DNA from: a virus
Length of the DNA stretch: 64,000 nucleotides
IMG/VR virus record: IMGVR_UViG_3300047281_000098
Location: 41,265-105,264 of that record
Reading direction: 5' to 3' (one strand)
The translations under genes were made by a program, and so were the position numbers. The notes beneath the pieces were generated by a model that saw only the letters and a program-made list of their open reading frames with translations, ran no database searches and had not been told where the DNA came from. This document shows, piece after piece, positions 54,723-62,946 of this stretch (its first letter is position 1; every line of letters begins with the position of its first letter).

Positions 54723-57206
54723 ATGTCACAACCAATTTGGAACACAGCAGCAGGAACATTAGGATCATATCCAACACGTATACCATTAGAGGTTCAATTA
54801 TCTGCCTCACCTCAGTTTCCTGCTACAAGTTTGATTTATAACTTGCTAAGTGGTAGCTTACCGCCGGGGCTTATAATTTCAGTTACTGGGCTTATATATG
54901 GTATTCCCTTGCTAGTAACGACGGATACATCATCTACATTCACTATACGAGTAACTGATGATTTAAATAATATAAGAGATAGAACATTCTCAATGACTAT
55001 CTCAGGTTCAGCTATCCCTAAATTTACGACTCCAACTGGCAGCTTATTAAATACTCAGGATAGTATTTGGACTGACCTACATATTAACTATTCGAATATA
55101 GATGTTACTAATCAAGTAATAGTAAGACTGAAGGAAGGGATACTTCCTCCAGGTCTCGAAATTAATACTGCGGGTATAATACGAGGTTATCCATTGCCAC
55201 CTACTGCTAGTGTAACTTTATCTGAAGTAACAACACTCTCTACCGTAACAACTTCTACACAAAATATAATAGTATGTTCGAGTACTACTGGATTTTCAGT
55301 GGGAAGACCAGTTATATTCACTGGCACAGTATTTGGTGGTATAGTGTCGGGCACTACTTACTATATTAAATCAATAGAAAGTGCTATATCCTTTACTATA
55401 TCTAGTACTCAATATGGAAATATTTTCTCAGTAGTAGATGGTACTGGATCGATGACAACTACACTGACCACTACCTCAGTTGGTATGCCAACAATCAGAA
55501 CATATTCATTTACTTTAGAATTAGTAAGTGATTTAGGTGGTGATACCGCTGCATACTCTATAACAGTTATAAATCAAAATACACCTATTAGTCAAGGTGG
55601 CCCGGGTAAATTAGCAAATTCTCGCTCACCTACACTATTGAATACCAGACCACTTACGTTTAATCTAGTAAATTCTGACCCATATTATGGCTATTACTTA
55701 TTACCACCGGTAACTCCTACACAGATAGCACAGATTGGAACTGTACAGTCCGGTGACTATTTCGCATTTAATATCATAGGACATGATTTTGATAACAATG
55801 TAATACAATATACTTATTCTAATCTCCCACTAGGATTAATAGGTAATAGCACAACTGGATGGATAACTGGCACACCAGTATTAACATCGACTGGTATTAG
55901 TAGCTATAGTTTTACTGTAAGTGCTTATAAAGTTAATTCCCCTACTATAACAACTGGTAATTTTAAATTCGGCTTAAATGTTAGTAATCAAATTAATGGT
56001 GTAATAACTTGGATTACTCCGGCTAATTTAGGAATTATATTCAACGGTACTATTAGTACATTAAGCGTGTTGGCTGATTCTGATGTGGATTTGTCATATC
56101 GTATTACATCAGGCAATCTTCCTACTAATTTAGAATTATTATCAAATGGTGAGATTATAGGCAGAGTATCAAATCAGCCCACTAGTGAATTCTTAGTTCA
56201 AGGTGACACAACCTTATTCACATTTACTGTTCAAGCATACTCTCTTGCTTATTCAATAGTCCAGTCAAGTAAGACATTTGTGATGACTGTCTTACAAGAA
56301 TATCAACAGCCAACTGATATTCTATATATTAAAGCAGCACCTAGTATTTCAGATAGAAATCTAATTGACTCACTGTTGACTAATGAAACAATCATACCTA
56401 ATGATGATATTTATAGAATAGATGATATCTACTTTGGCAAAGCCTCATCAGTTATATATGAACACGCATACGGGATATACGCAAGTGATATAACTTCTTA
56501 CCTAGTAGCAGTTACTAAAAATCACTATTGGAGAAATATCGTATTGGGTGAATTGAAGACCGCAATTGCTAAAAATGCCGCTGGTGATGTTATTTATGAA
56601 GTAGTTTATAGTGAAGTAATAGATAATTTAGTAAACCCAGATGGTATCAGTATTAATAGTCGCATATATTGGGATAATTTAATCGATCTAGGATTAGGAC
56701 CGTGGTATACAAGTATCACTGACATATACACTAGCTATGACTTTGAAGTAAACGGATTACCGACATACTATACAAGTTTGACCCCGGGATATGCCAGAGT
56801 TTTATATCCAAATAGCTTATATAACATGAGAAATCGTGTATCTGAGGTAATTGGGCAAGAGTATGATAGTAGATTATTACCACAGTGGATGACTAGTCAG
56901 CAGCCAAACGGGAGTACACTGGGTTATACTCAGGCCTGGGTTATTTGTTATACTAAACCGGGTCGAGCAGATAAGATTAAATCAAACATAGAAACTATGT
57001 GGCCTAATACATTGAATCAAATCAATGTTGGAATTGATAGATTTACAGTAGATAAGAGCGCAACGTTTGACTACGACAAACATATGCAGCCTGCTGCTTG
57101 GACAAATTTACCAAGCTCAGTACCTACTCCTAATCCACTAGATAGTAAAGACTTTTACGTATTATTTCCTAGAAAAACAATTTTACCCGATGAAACCCAA
57201 TACTAA
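54723..57206 (+). CDS. tail/baseplate protein with He_PIG-like domains
   Basis: 827 residues. Repeated Ig/cadherin-like units with L-P-P-G-L-x-(I/L)-x-x-x-G-x-I-x-G-x-P: LSGSLPPGLIISVTGLIYGIP, then ILPPGLEINTAGIIRGYP and LPLGLIGNSTTGWITGTP, and LPTNLELLSNGEIIGR. One copy of the G-T-x-Y-Y-I-K-S domain near residue 210. The C-terminal 200 residues (RIYWDNLIDLGLGPWYTSITDIYTSYDFEVNG, QAWVICYTKPGRADKIKSNIE) form a separate conserved domain. Probably an extended baseplate or fibre-attachment protein. Confidence 0.75.
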   Translation: MSQPIWNTAAGTLGSYPTRIPLEVQLSASPQFPATSLIYNLLSGSLPPGLIISVTGLIYGIPLLVTTDTSSTFTIRVTDDLNNIRDRTFSMTISGSAIPKFTTPTGSLLNTQDSIWTDLHINYSNIDVTNQVIVRLKEGILPPGLEINTAGIIRGYPLPPTASVTLSEVTTLSTVTTSTQNIIVCSSTTGFSVGRPVIFTGTVFGGIVSGTTYYIKSIESAISFTISSTQYGNIFSVVDGTGSMTTTLTTTSVGMPTIRTYSFTLELVSDLGGDTAAYSITVINQNTPISQGGPGKLANSRSPTLLNTRPLTFNLVNSDPYYGYYLLPPVTPTQIAQIGTVQSGDYFAFNIIGHDFDNNVIQYTYSNLPLGLIGNSTTGWITGTPVLTSTGISSYSFTVSAYKVNSPTITTGNFKFGLNVSNQINGVITWITPANLGIIFNGTISTLSVLADSDVDLSYRITSGNLPTNLELLSNGEIIGRVSNQPTSEFLVQGDTTLFTFTVQAYSLAYSIVQSSKTFVMTVLQEYQQPTDILYIKAAPSISDRNLIDSLLTNETIIPNDDIYRIDDIYFGKASSVIYEHAYGIYASDITSYLVAVTKNHYWRNIVLGELKTAIAKNAAGDVIYEVVYSEVIDNLVNPDGISINSRIYWDNLIDLGLGPWYTSITDIYTSYDFEVNGLPTYYTSLTPGYARVLYPNSLYNMRNRVSEVIGQEYDSRLLPQWMTSQQPNGSTLGYTQAWVICYTKPGRADKIKSNIETMWPNTLNQINVGIDRFTVDKSATFDYDKHMQPAAWTNLPSSVPTPNPLDSKDFYVLFPRKTILPDETQY

Positions 57207-57209
57207 ATA
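57202..57209 (+). promoter_or_regulatory. late promoter, leaderless class
   Basis: ACTAAATA overlapping the upstream stop, then GATAT and ATG 57215 (five bases). Confidence 0.6.
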
Positions 57210-57214
57210 GATAT

Positions 57215-58243
57215 ATGAGTACAATAAACACATCAGGCGTCAACGTAAACTATCCGGTCCCGGGCATTAATAATAACAGCCAGGGATTTCGAGACAACTT
57301 CGCCTCTATCAAAACAAACTTAAATGCCGCAGGAACTGAGATAACGGACTTGCAAAATAAGGTTATAGTTAAGTCTGCGTTAGCTAATTCTACTATTAAT
57401 AATGACATGGCTAACACGCTAATGTCAAACACATTAACTCGTGGATTTCGGGCAAGTACATATAATCTTGGTAACGCATTATCAGGTACTGTATTAGTGG
57501 ACGCCTCATTGGGTGATGTACAATACGGGACTATTGCAGGTAACGTTACTTTACAATTCGCAGGGTGGGCACCCGCCGGGACACAAAGTAATGTTCAATT
57601 ACAGTTAGCAGTATCTAACGCAAGTGCTGTAGTATCATTCCCATCGTCAATATCAAGTAATGCTTGTTTTGGTGTTACTACATTAGAAAACTATGCTAAT
57701 ATAGCAAGTATAGCTACTGTTAGTGTTCCTTATTCAGTATGTCAGTTGGATTATCGTCTTAGTACAGTAGATTGCGGCGGCAATGTTTCAATCGAACCAT
57801 ACAACAGACCTAGAAAAGCTACTGAAATACGCACAAGAACTCCAGCACCAACTGGATTTCAAGGTGATGTTGCTGGTACAGTAACAGTCGATACTAATTA
57901 TATGTATGTTTGTACTGGTACATACGATTCAGGTAATGGTAATACTATATCCAAAACTGCCACAGCAACCGCAACTGGTACTAATCTTGTTACATTGAAT
58001 AATATAACGAGCCTAGTAGTTAATGCTCCTATTATCTTTACTGGGACTACTTTTGGTGGAATCGTAGCTGGCACAGTATACTATATAAAATCTATTGCGT
58101 CACCTAATATTACGCTAAGTGATACACGTACTGCGGGCACTGCTGGATCAGTATTTCCGCTTAGCACTTCATCTGGTTCAGTGACAGCAGACAGTTTTAA
58201 CGGTTCAGTAATTTGGAAGAGAATCGCGCTTACTGCCTGGTAA
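57215..58243 (+). CDS. tail fibre-like virion protein
   Basis: 342 residues. N-terminal FPVPGINNNSQGFRDNFASIKTNLNAAGTEITDLQNKV-type region is a fibre attachment segment also recognisable at the start of the 44803 product. The middle is beta-rich. The C-terminal 100 residues carry the ATGTNLVTLNNITSLVVNAPIIFTG ... GIVAGTVYYIKSI domain shared with 24145 and 54723, ending in SVIWKRIALTAW. Leaderless late start. Confidence 0.7.
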   Translation: MSTINTSGVNVNYPVPGINNNSQGFRDNFASIKTNLNAAGTEITDLQNKVIVKSALANSTINNDMANTLMSNTLTRGFRASTYNLGNALSGTVLVDASLGDVQYGTIAGNVTLQFAGWAPAGTQSNVQLQLAVSNASAVVSFPSSISSNACFGVTTLENYANIASIATVSVPYSVCQLDYRLSTVDCGGNVSIEPYNRPRKATEIRTRTPAPTGFQGDVAGTVTVDTNYMYVCTGTYDSGNGNTISKTATATATGTNLVTLNNITSLVVNAPIIFTGTTFGGIVAGTVYYIKSIASPNITLSDTRTAGTAGSVFPLSTSSGSVTADSFNGSVIWKRIALTAW

Positions 58244-58275
58244 TACTTAGAAAAATATCAAGGGGTTGTTTCTGT

Positions 58276-58283
58276 AATAAATA
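58276..58283 (+). promoter_or_regulatory. late promoter, leaderless class
   Basis: AATAAATA, then TTTAC and ATG 58289 (five bases). Confidence 0.7.
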
Positions 58284-58288
58284 TTTAC

Positions 58289-58522
58289 ATGGAACACCCC
58301 TTTATCCACGACTTATCTGATAAGTCGATTGAAGATTTACAAACTACTATTTCTGACCTGACAGGTAAGCTTAATTTTGCTTATAGAATGGGTAATCAAC
58401 CAATGGTAAATCAACTACGAATGGCTATAACCAGTTATCAAGTTGAATCTAGTAAGCAAATGGATGCTTTACTCGCTAAACAAAATATTAACTCTCAAAT
58501 TAATATCAAAAAAGAAACTTAA
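58289..58522 (+). CDS. small conserved helical late protein
   Basis: 77 residues: HPFIHDLSDKSIEDLQTTISDLTGKLNFAYRMGNQPMVNQLRMAITSY, two amphipathic helices. I recall the pattern P-F-I-x-D-L-S ... F-A-Y-R-x-G-N from cyanophage-type T4-like phages, unannotated. Ends one base before the next ATG. Confidence 0.75.
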   Translation: MEHPFIHDLSDKSIEDLQTTISDLTGKLNFAYRMGNQPMVNQLRMAITSYQVESSKQMDALLAKQNINSQINIKKET

Positions 58523-58523
58523 T

Positions 58524-59120
58524 ATGACTACTAGAATACTCCGTGAATTTGCCTTTCAAGCAGGTGTTTATTTCGAAGATGCGTTTTCAATGAATATGTA
58601 TAGCTTGTCTATATGTATGGATGTTGAAACTGACAGTATCAGAGAACAGAATATCGCAATGGAACGTATTAAATACTTTCTAGCGGAATCATTAGAAAGC
58701 AGTATCTTTGTAAACGAAGCTGAAACCAAGCTAATTGAAAAGTATACCTCATGTGGATTTAAAGTTTGTACTTTGCCCAATGACCCGTATGATCAAATAA
58801 TTACTATAATGTTGTTAGTAAAGCTTAATGCCATTGCTGAAGGTAGATTAATAGTCACTGATATCACATTAGGTTCACAGTTAAGTGATGAGGTTAATTT
58901 TATGTATGATTTGGATAGTCCCCTGGGTCCGTTTGAAGAACTTGGCTGGTGGGTTGATCCTAATCCGATTATCTCTGATATAGTAAAGACCAACAAGAAA
59001 GATAAGATTGTTAAATTGTTCAATCCAAATACATCAGCTTGGGCAGAAATTGATCTATTATGGAAAGAAGTTGGATCTGCTATTAGCTCACCAGAAATAA
59101 TCTTCACCACTGAAAAATAA
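58524..59120 (+). CDS. conserved late protein, unknown function
   Basis: 198 residues from ATG 58524 (MTTRILREFAFQ). DVETDSIREQNIAMERIKYFL, SIFVNEAETKLIEKYTSCGFKVCTLPNDPYDQIITIMLLVKLNAIAEGRLIVTDI and LSDEVNFMYD are strongly patterned segments. I recall relatives in cyanophage-type phages, with no assigned role. Translated with the 58289 gene. Confidence 0.75.
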   Translation: MTTRILREFAFQAGVYFEDAFSMNMYSLSICMDVETDSIREQNIAMERIKYFLAESLESSIFVNEAETKLIEKYTSCGFKVCTLPNDPYDQIITIMLLVKLNAIAEGRLIVTDITLGSQLSDEVNFMYDLDSPLGPFEELGWWVDPNPIISDIVKTNKKDKIVKLFNPNTSAWAEIDLLWKEVGSAISSPEIIFTTEK

Positions 59121-59133
59121 CTTACCAAACAAG

Positions 59134-59162
59134 TTGACTTTTCATTCAACTTATGTTAAACT
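59134..59162 (+). promoter_or_regulatory. sigma70-type early promoter
   Basis: TTGACT, 17-base spacer, TAAACT at 59157-59162. ATG 59169 is six bases after the -10 box, the predicted +1. Confidence 0.7.
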
Positions 59163-59168
59163 ATGTAA

Positions 59169-59675
59169 ATGAAAACTGATATTTACGGCCAACAAGTCTA
59201 TAGTGAAGCAGACCTATGTGATTTCTTCCTACAAGACCCTAGCCGCAATTTGAATCAAGTTTTGGTGGAGAAATCTATCCAGTTTGATGAGATTCTATCA
59301 GTCGTTAACATTCCTAACTTCAAAGCGTATACGCAATCACGCTTAACGCCAGCTCAGTTTGACGAAGAAAAACAATCACACTGGTATATGCCAGATGAGT
59401 ACGCACAATTTGATATAGCAAAATGGGTACTGGATCAGTGTAATGACGAAGCCGAGTTACAACGAGCTGGTGACGAACTATTAAAGTTTCATGATCGTGA
59501 TATGTTTTCTCTGCTACAGTATCTCAAATACTTAGTAGATACAATGCGACAGTATAACATAGTTTGGGGTGTTGGTAGGGGAAGTAGTGTAGCAAGTTTT
59601 GTGTTATTTTTAATAGGGATACACAAGATTAATTCATTATATTACGATCTTTCTATTGATGAGTTTTTAAAATAG
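59169..59675 (+). CDS. DnaE-like fragment ending at the polymerase GRGS motif
   Basis: 168 residues. The last 70 (ELLKFHDRDMFSLLQYLKYLVDTMRQYNIVWGVGRGSSVASFVLFLIGIHKINSLYYDLSIDEFLK) align position by position with bacterial DNA polymerase III alpha just before its catalytic segment, including the nucleotide-binding G-P-G-R-G-S (here GVGRGSS) and the L-x-F-E-R-F-L end. The protein stops where N-P-E-R-V-S-M-P-D-x-D-x-D-F would follow, so the catalytic aspartates are missing. Companion fragment at 10404. Probably expressed early from a leaderless mRNA. Confidence 0.7.
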   Translation: MKTDIYGQQVYSEADLCDFFLQDPSRNLNQVLVEKSIQFDEILSVVNIPNFKAYTQSRLTPAQFDEEKQSHWYMPDEYAQFDIAKWVLDQCNDEAELQRAGDELLKFHDRDMFSLLQYLKYLVDTMRQYNIVWGVGRGSSVASFVLFLIGIHKINSLYYDLSIDEFLK

Positions 59676-59688
59676 ACAGTTAAATTAC

Positions 59689-59696
59689 ATTAAATA
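59689..59696 (+). promoter_or_regulatory. possible late promoter box
   Basis: ATTAAATA, 24 bases before ATG 59721; AAGGAG in the leader. Confidence 0.4.
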
Positions 59697-59720
59697 ACAT
59701 AATACACAAGGAGAAACATT

Positions 59721-60113
59721 ATGGCAATTCACAGAACAGCAATGGGTAAGTCAATCGACATGGCCTCACTGGCAACTAAAAATGAACACACACGAGCGGT
59801 GGGGAATATGAAGGTTAATTCGCGTGGCGACACAATCGATTCTATGGGCCGCGTAACTCAACCGGTAACTGACAAAGTAAATAACATGTATGCGCAAACA
59901 GTGGGTAATCGTTCTGCTCAAGTTAGATCCAAACCATCTAACTCTGTCCCTGTACAACCCGCCGCAGTTGCTCCTGTCAAAATCGATCTAAGTGAACTTA
60001 CAGAGATTGAAGTTGAGCTAGAAAGCAATCTAGAAGATGATTTGGCAGTAGAAGCTATCAAAGCTGAAGCTGACAAAGCTGAAGCTGCTAAAATCAAACC
60101 ATCTAAGAAGTAA
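59721..60113 (+). CDS. conserved small phage protein, unknown function
   Basis: 130 residues, strong Shine-Dalgarno (AAGGAG). MAIHRTAMGKSIDMASLATKNEHTRAVGNMKVNSRGDTIDSMGR is a conserved-looking N-terminus without predicted compact fold; the rest is Pro/Val-rich then acidic and Ala/Lys-rich (EAIKAEADKAEAAKIKPSKK). Likely an intrinsically disordered virion or scaffold-associated protein. One base before the co-chaperonin gene. Confidence 0.7.
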   Translation: MAIHRTAMGKSIDMASLATKNEHTRAVGNMKVNSRGDTIDSMGRVTQPVTDKVNNMYAQTVGNRSAQVRSKPSNSVPVQPAAVAPVKIDLSELTEIEVELESNLEDDLAVEAIKAEADKAEAAKIKPSKK

Positions 60114-60114
60114 T

Positions 60115-60483
60115 ATGTCAAGACCAGCATACTCACCATCACAGATTCGAAACTTCAAAGCACTAGGTAAAACTATTGTTGTAACTGATATGAAGTTTGA
60201 TGACCGTATTACAGCTAATGGTATTATTTTGATGAATGACGATAAGAAATCAGCCGGCATTCGTCCTCGTTGGGCCAAGATTTACGCCATTGGTCCTGAT
60301 CAACTAGATACTGATCTTCAAGTTGGTAAGTACATCCTTATCAGTCACGGTCGATGGACTCGTGGTATTACAGTTGAAGATGAAACGGGTAAGAAAACAT
60401 TGCGCAAAGTTGATGAAAATGATATACTGATCATTAGTGACATCCCAATGGATGACGAAACAATGAGTACACAGGTATATTAA
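60115..60483 (+). CDS. GroES-like co-chaperonin (gp31 analogue)
   Basis: 122 residues. GroES fold pattern: KALGKTIVVTDMKFDDRITANGIILMNDDKKSAGIRPRWAKIYAIGPDQLDTDLQVGKYILISHGRWTRGITVED and VDENDILIISD. The mobile-loop segment with I-I-L-M that contacts GroEL is present. In T4, gp31 replaces GroES so that the host GroEL can fold the capsid protein. Weak identity to T4 gp31 but length (111) and order agree. Confidence 0.68.
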   Translation: MSRPAYSPSQIRNFKALGKTIVVTDMKFDDRITANGIILMNDDKKSAGIRPRWAKIYAIGPDQLDTDLQVGKYILISHGRWTRGITVEDETGKKTLRKVDENDILIISDIPMDDETMSTQVY

Positions 60484-60484
60484 T

Positions 60485-60784
60485 ATGAAATGGTTTGACA
60501 AATTTATCACCAGATGCGTTCAACGCCATCGCAACTTGCTGGATGGCGGAGAATGTGTCAAATCTTATCACCAACCCGACCGTCTAAGTAGTGGTCAAGA
60601 TAGACTTAGGAGTCAGAGTATGACCTTCAATATTCATTCTGCTTCAGGTGGTCATGTGTTGGAATATTCCGTTTATAACAATAAGACAGATCAACATGAA
60701 AATACTCTTCATCTTATCCCAAGTTCTGAAGAATTGGGTCAATCAATCGGTCATGCCATAACTTTAGAAATGCTACGTAAATGA
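60485..60784 (+). CDS. small conserved protein upstream of gene 44
   Basis: 99 residues. Basic N-terminus (KWFDKFITRCVQRHRNLLD), then FNIHSASGGHVLEYSVYN and a helical end (EELGQSIGHAITLEMLRK). No motif identified. Its stop overlaps the gp44 start by ATGA, so the two are translationally coupled. Confidence 0.7.
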   Translation: MKWFDKFITRCVQRHRNLLDGGECVKSYHQPDRLSSGQDRLRSQSMTFNIHSASGGHVLEYSVYNNKTDQHENTLHLIPSSEELGQSIGHAITLEMLRK

Positions 60785-61707
60785 AAAATACCCTTTGGGT
60801 TGAGAAATATCGACCAAAAACTACTGCTGACTATGTGTTCGTTGATGAACGACAAAAGCAGCAAGTTGAAGGTTGGGTCAAAGACGGCACTATCCCTCAT
60901 CTGCTTTTGTCAGGTGATCCTGGTACAGGTAAGACAACTCTGGCTAAGATTCTGATTCATGAGCTTGGTGTTGAAGAGTATGATGTACTTGAAATCAATG
61001 CGTCACGAGAAAACGGTGTTGATGTTATTCGTGATAAGATTAATAACTTTGTTCAGACAATGCCCTTTGGTAAATTCAAGGTACTATTGCTTGATGAGGC
61101 TGATTATCTGACTACGAACGCTCAAGCCATGCTGCGTAATGATATGGAAGCATATCATATGACAGTGCGCTATATATTCACTTGTAACTATCAGCATAAG
61201 ATCATTCCGGCACTGAAAAGTAGATGTCACGAATTTCACATTGCGAAAACTGATCGTAATGAGTTCACTGCCAGAGCAGCAACTGTTTTAGTAACTGAAA
61301 ATGTAGAATTTGATTTGGATACGCTTGACAGCTATGTCAGAGCAACTTATCCTGATCTGCGTAAATGTCTGAATCAGTTACAAGTGAACAGCAGTTCCGG
61401 CACATTGCTTCCTCCTCAATCACAAGGATCAAGTGAAAATGAATTGCTTATGGAAGCTACTACCTTGTTTAAAGCAGGTAAGATCCTTGAAGGTCGTCAG
61501 CAACTGTTACAGTATATTGCGCTATACCCTACCCGCATTGAAGACACATATGCCTGGTGTTACTCTAATTTAGATTTATGGGGTAAGACACAAGAAAAAC
61601 GTGACGCAAGTATTGTTATCATTCGCAATGGATTAGCATCACTTCCTCTAGTGGGAATTCCTGAAATAAGTTTGGCAGCAACAATGGTGGAGCTTACATC
61701 ACAATGA
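60781..61707 (+). CDS. 44: clamp-loader ATPase gp44
   Basis: 308 residues, near T4 gp44 (319). AAA+ ATPase: N-terminal VEKYRPKTTADYV, Walker A GDPGTGKTT at residues 45-53, Walker B LLLDEADYLT, sensor 1 FTCNYQHKI and the arginine-finger S-R-C (KSRCHEF). Four copies with gp62 open and load the sliding clamp. Followed by two small coupled genes. Confidence 0.93.
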   Translation: MKNTLWVEKYRPKTTADYVFVDERQKQQVEGWVKDGTIPHLLLSGDPGTGKTTLAKILIHELGVEEYDVLEINASRENGVDVIRDKINNFVQTMPFGKFKVLLLDEADYLTTNAQAMLRNDMEAYHMTVRYIFTCNYQHKIIPALKSRCHEFHIAKTDRNEFTARAATVLVTENVEFDLDTLDSYVRATYPDLRKCLNQLQVNSSSGTLLPPQSQGSSENELLMEATTLFKAGKILEGRQQLLQYIALYPTRIEDTYAWCYSNLDLWGKTQEKRDASIVIIRNGLASLPLVGIPEISLAATMVELTSQ

Positions 61708-61973
61708 GGTATTTGTTAATTACTTTCCTTAGAAAGCCAAATGGTCAAATTGATGAACAGGTAACTGTATCAAAGAGAGTTAAACCAGCAGACTTACAAA
61801 CTTGTAATCTGATCCTTGATTACGCCAAGAAGAAAATTGATAAATGCGTAATCGAAGGTCAGGCGTTGGATCAAGATTGGGATAAAATGCATGTATACTA
61901 TCAACGAATCTATCCGGCACTTATTGCGCAGCTTGAAAAAGAAGCTCCGATAACTGCTAAAGTCAAGAAATGA
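61704..61973 (+). CDS. conserved small protein next to gene 44
   Basis: 89 residues, starts in the ATGA overlap. MRYLLITFLRKPNGQIDEQVTVSKRVKPADLQTCNLILDYAKKKIDKCVIEGQ looks like an alpha/beta fold and is, in my memory, highly conserved in cyanophage-type phages next to replication genes; function unknown. Its own stop overlaps the next ATG (ATGA). Confidence 0.78.
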   Translation: MRYLLITFLRKPNGQIDEQVTVSKRVKPADLQTCNLILDYAKKKIDKCVIEGQALDQDWDKMHVYYQRIYPALIAQLEKEAPITAKVKK

Positions 61974-62887
61974 GTTTATTTAAAGTCTTGTTCACTGGTG
62001 ATATTGAATTAACATATTCATTGGTTGATTCAGAGATAGTAGAATTATGGAAAACTCTAATAGTAACTCAAAATGTAAATGATTTATGTAAAATTAATCA
62101 CTATGTGGGCAATTCATCCGAATCAAGCTGTCTTATTAAAATTAATAGATTATATGAACTAGCAGATATTATAAATGAAGCAATACCAGAGAAAGTTATA
62201 AAATTAGAAATTAATCGGATTACATGGCAAAAAGCATTGCATTCAATGCATGTACATTTTCCTGAGTTAAAAAATGACATTAAGTATGATGCTATATGGC
62301 ATTTCTTAACAGAGTATAATGATATTATACATTGGCTTGAAGCTACACTTCTGAATATTTGGGGAGATTGGCAACTTAGTTCGGACCATAGTTTATTTAG
62401 GATTACACTTGATTTTAATAAATCAGGTAATAATACTGTCTTGTCAATTCCAAAAAGTGCTTATGAATCATTTGATCCTTTTCTTCGATTTGGAACATTA
62501 TCACTTCATTATACTCACGTGGGGAAACACCCGTTAGAATTATTTGTGAATAATGATTTAATATGCCCAGTGGACCAACTTGTACCGCAGCGAACATTTT
62601 CATCAAGCGTTCGTTTAAGATTTGGTGATGATTTGCATTCTAATACTGTAACACAGAGCTTAATGATGGATAGATGGAAGAAATTCTATGAATCACGCGG
62701 TGGAAAAGATTTTTGGGGATATGAAATAGATGATCCAATGCTAGCATTTGGCTTTATTAATATAGGTCAACTTGTAAAAATTAGTGTCAGTGGTGTGTCA
62801 CTTAATTTTCCACTCTCTACTTCAGAGATAGATATTTTTAGAAAAAGATTAGGCAATACTGCTATACTTAATTGGAGTATAGAGTAA
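61970..62887 (+). CDS. phage protein of unknown function
   Basis: 305 residues, starts in the ATGA overlap of the preceding gene. No catalytic motif; a conserved-looking stretch is LSLHYTHVGKHPLELFVNNDLICPVDQLVPQRTFSSSVRLRFGDD. Aromatic and acidic residues dominate. Codon use is more AT-rich than in gene 44, possibly a later arrival. Followed by a strong terminator. Confidence 0.7.
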   Translation: MSLFKVLFTGDIELTYSLVDSEIVELWKTLIVTQNVNDLCKINHYVGNSSESSCLIKINRLYELADIINEAIPEKVIKLEINRITWQKALHSMHVHFPELKNDIKYDAIWHFLTEYNDIIHWLEATLLNIWGDWQLSSDHSLFRITLDFNKSGNNTVLSIPKSAYESFDPFLRFGTLSLHYTHVGKHPLELFVNNDLICPVDQLVPQRTFSSSVRLRFGDDLHSNTVTQSLMMDRWKKFYESRGGKDFWGYEIDDPMLAFGFINIGQLVKISVSGVSLNFPLSTSEIDIFRKRLGNTAILNWSIE

Positions 62888-62912
62888 GCAAGAGATATAA
62901 TATCGCAATAAT

Positions 62913-62940
62913 AAAAAACGGGACAATTGTCCCGTTTTTT
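62913..62940. terminator. bidirectional terminator
   Basis: Perfect 28-base palindrome: A run, CGGGACAA, TTGTCCCG, T run. Stops the plus operon and the minus-strand phoH. Confidence 0.92.
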
Positions 62941-62946
62941 ACGATA

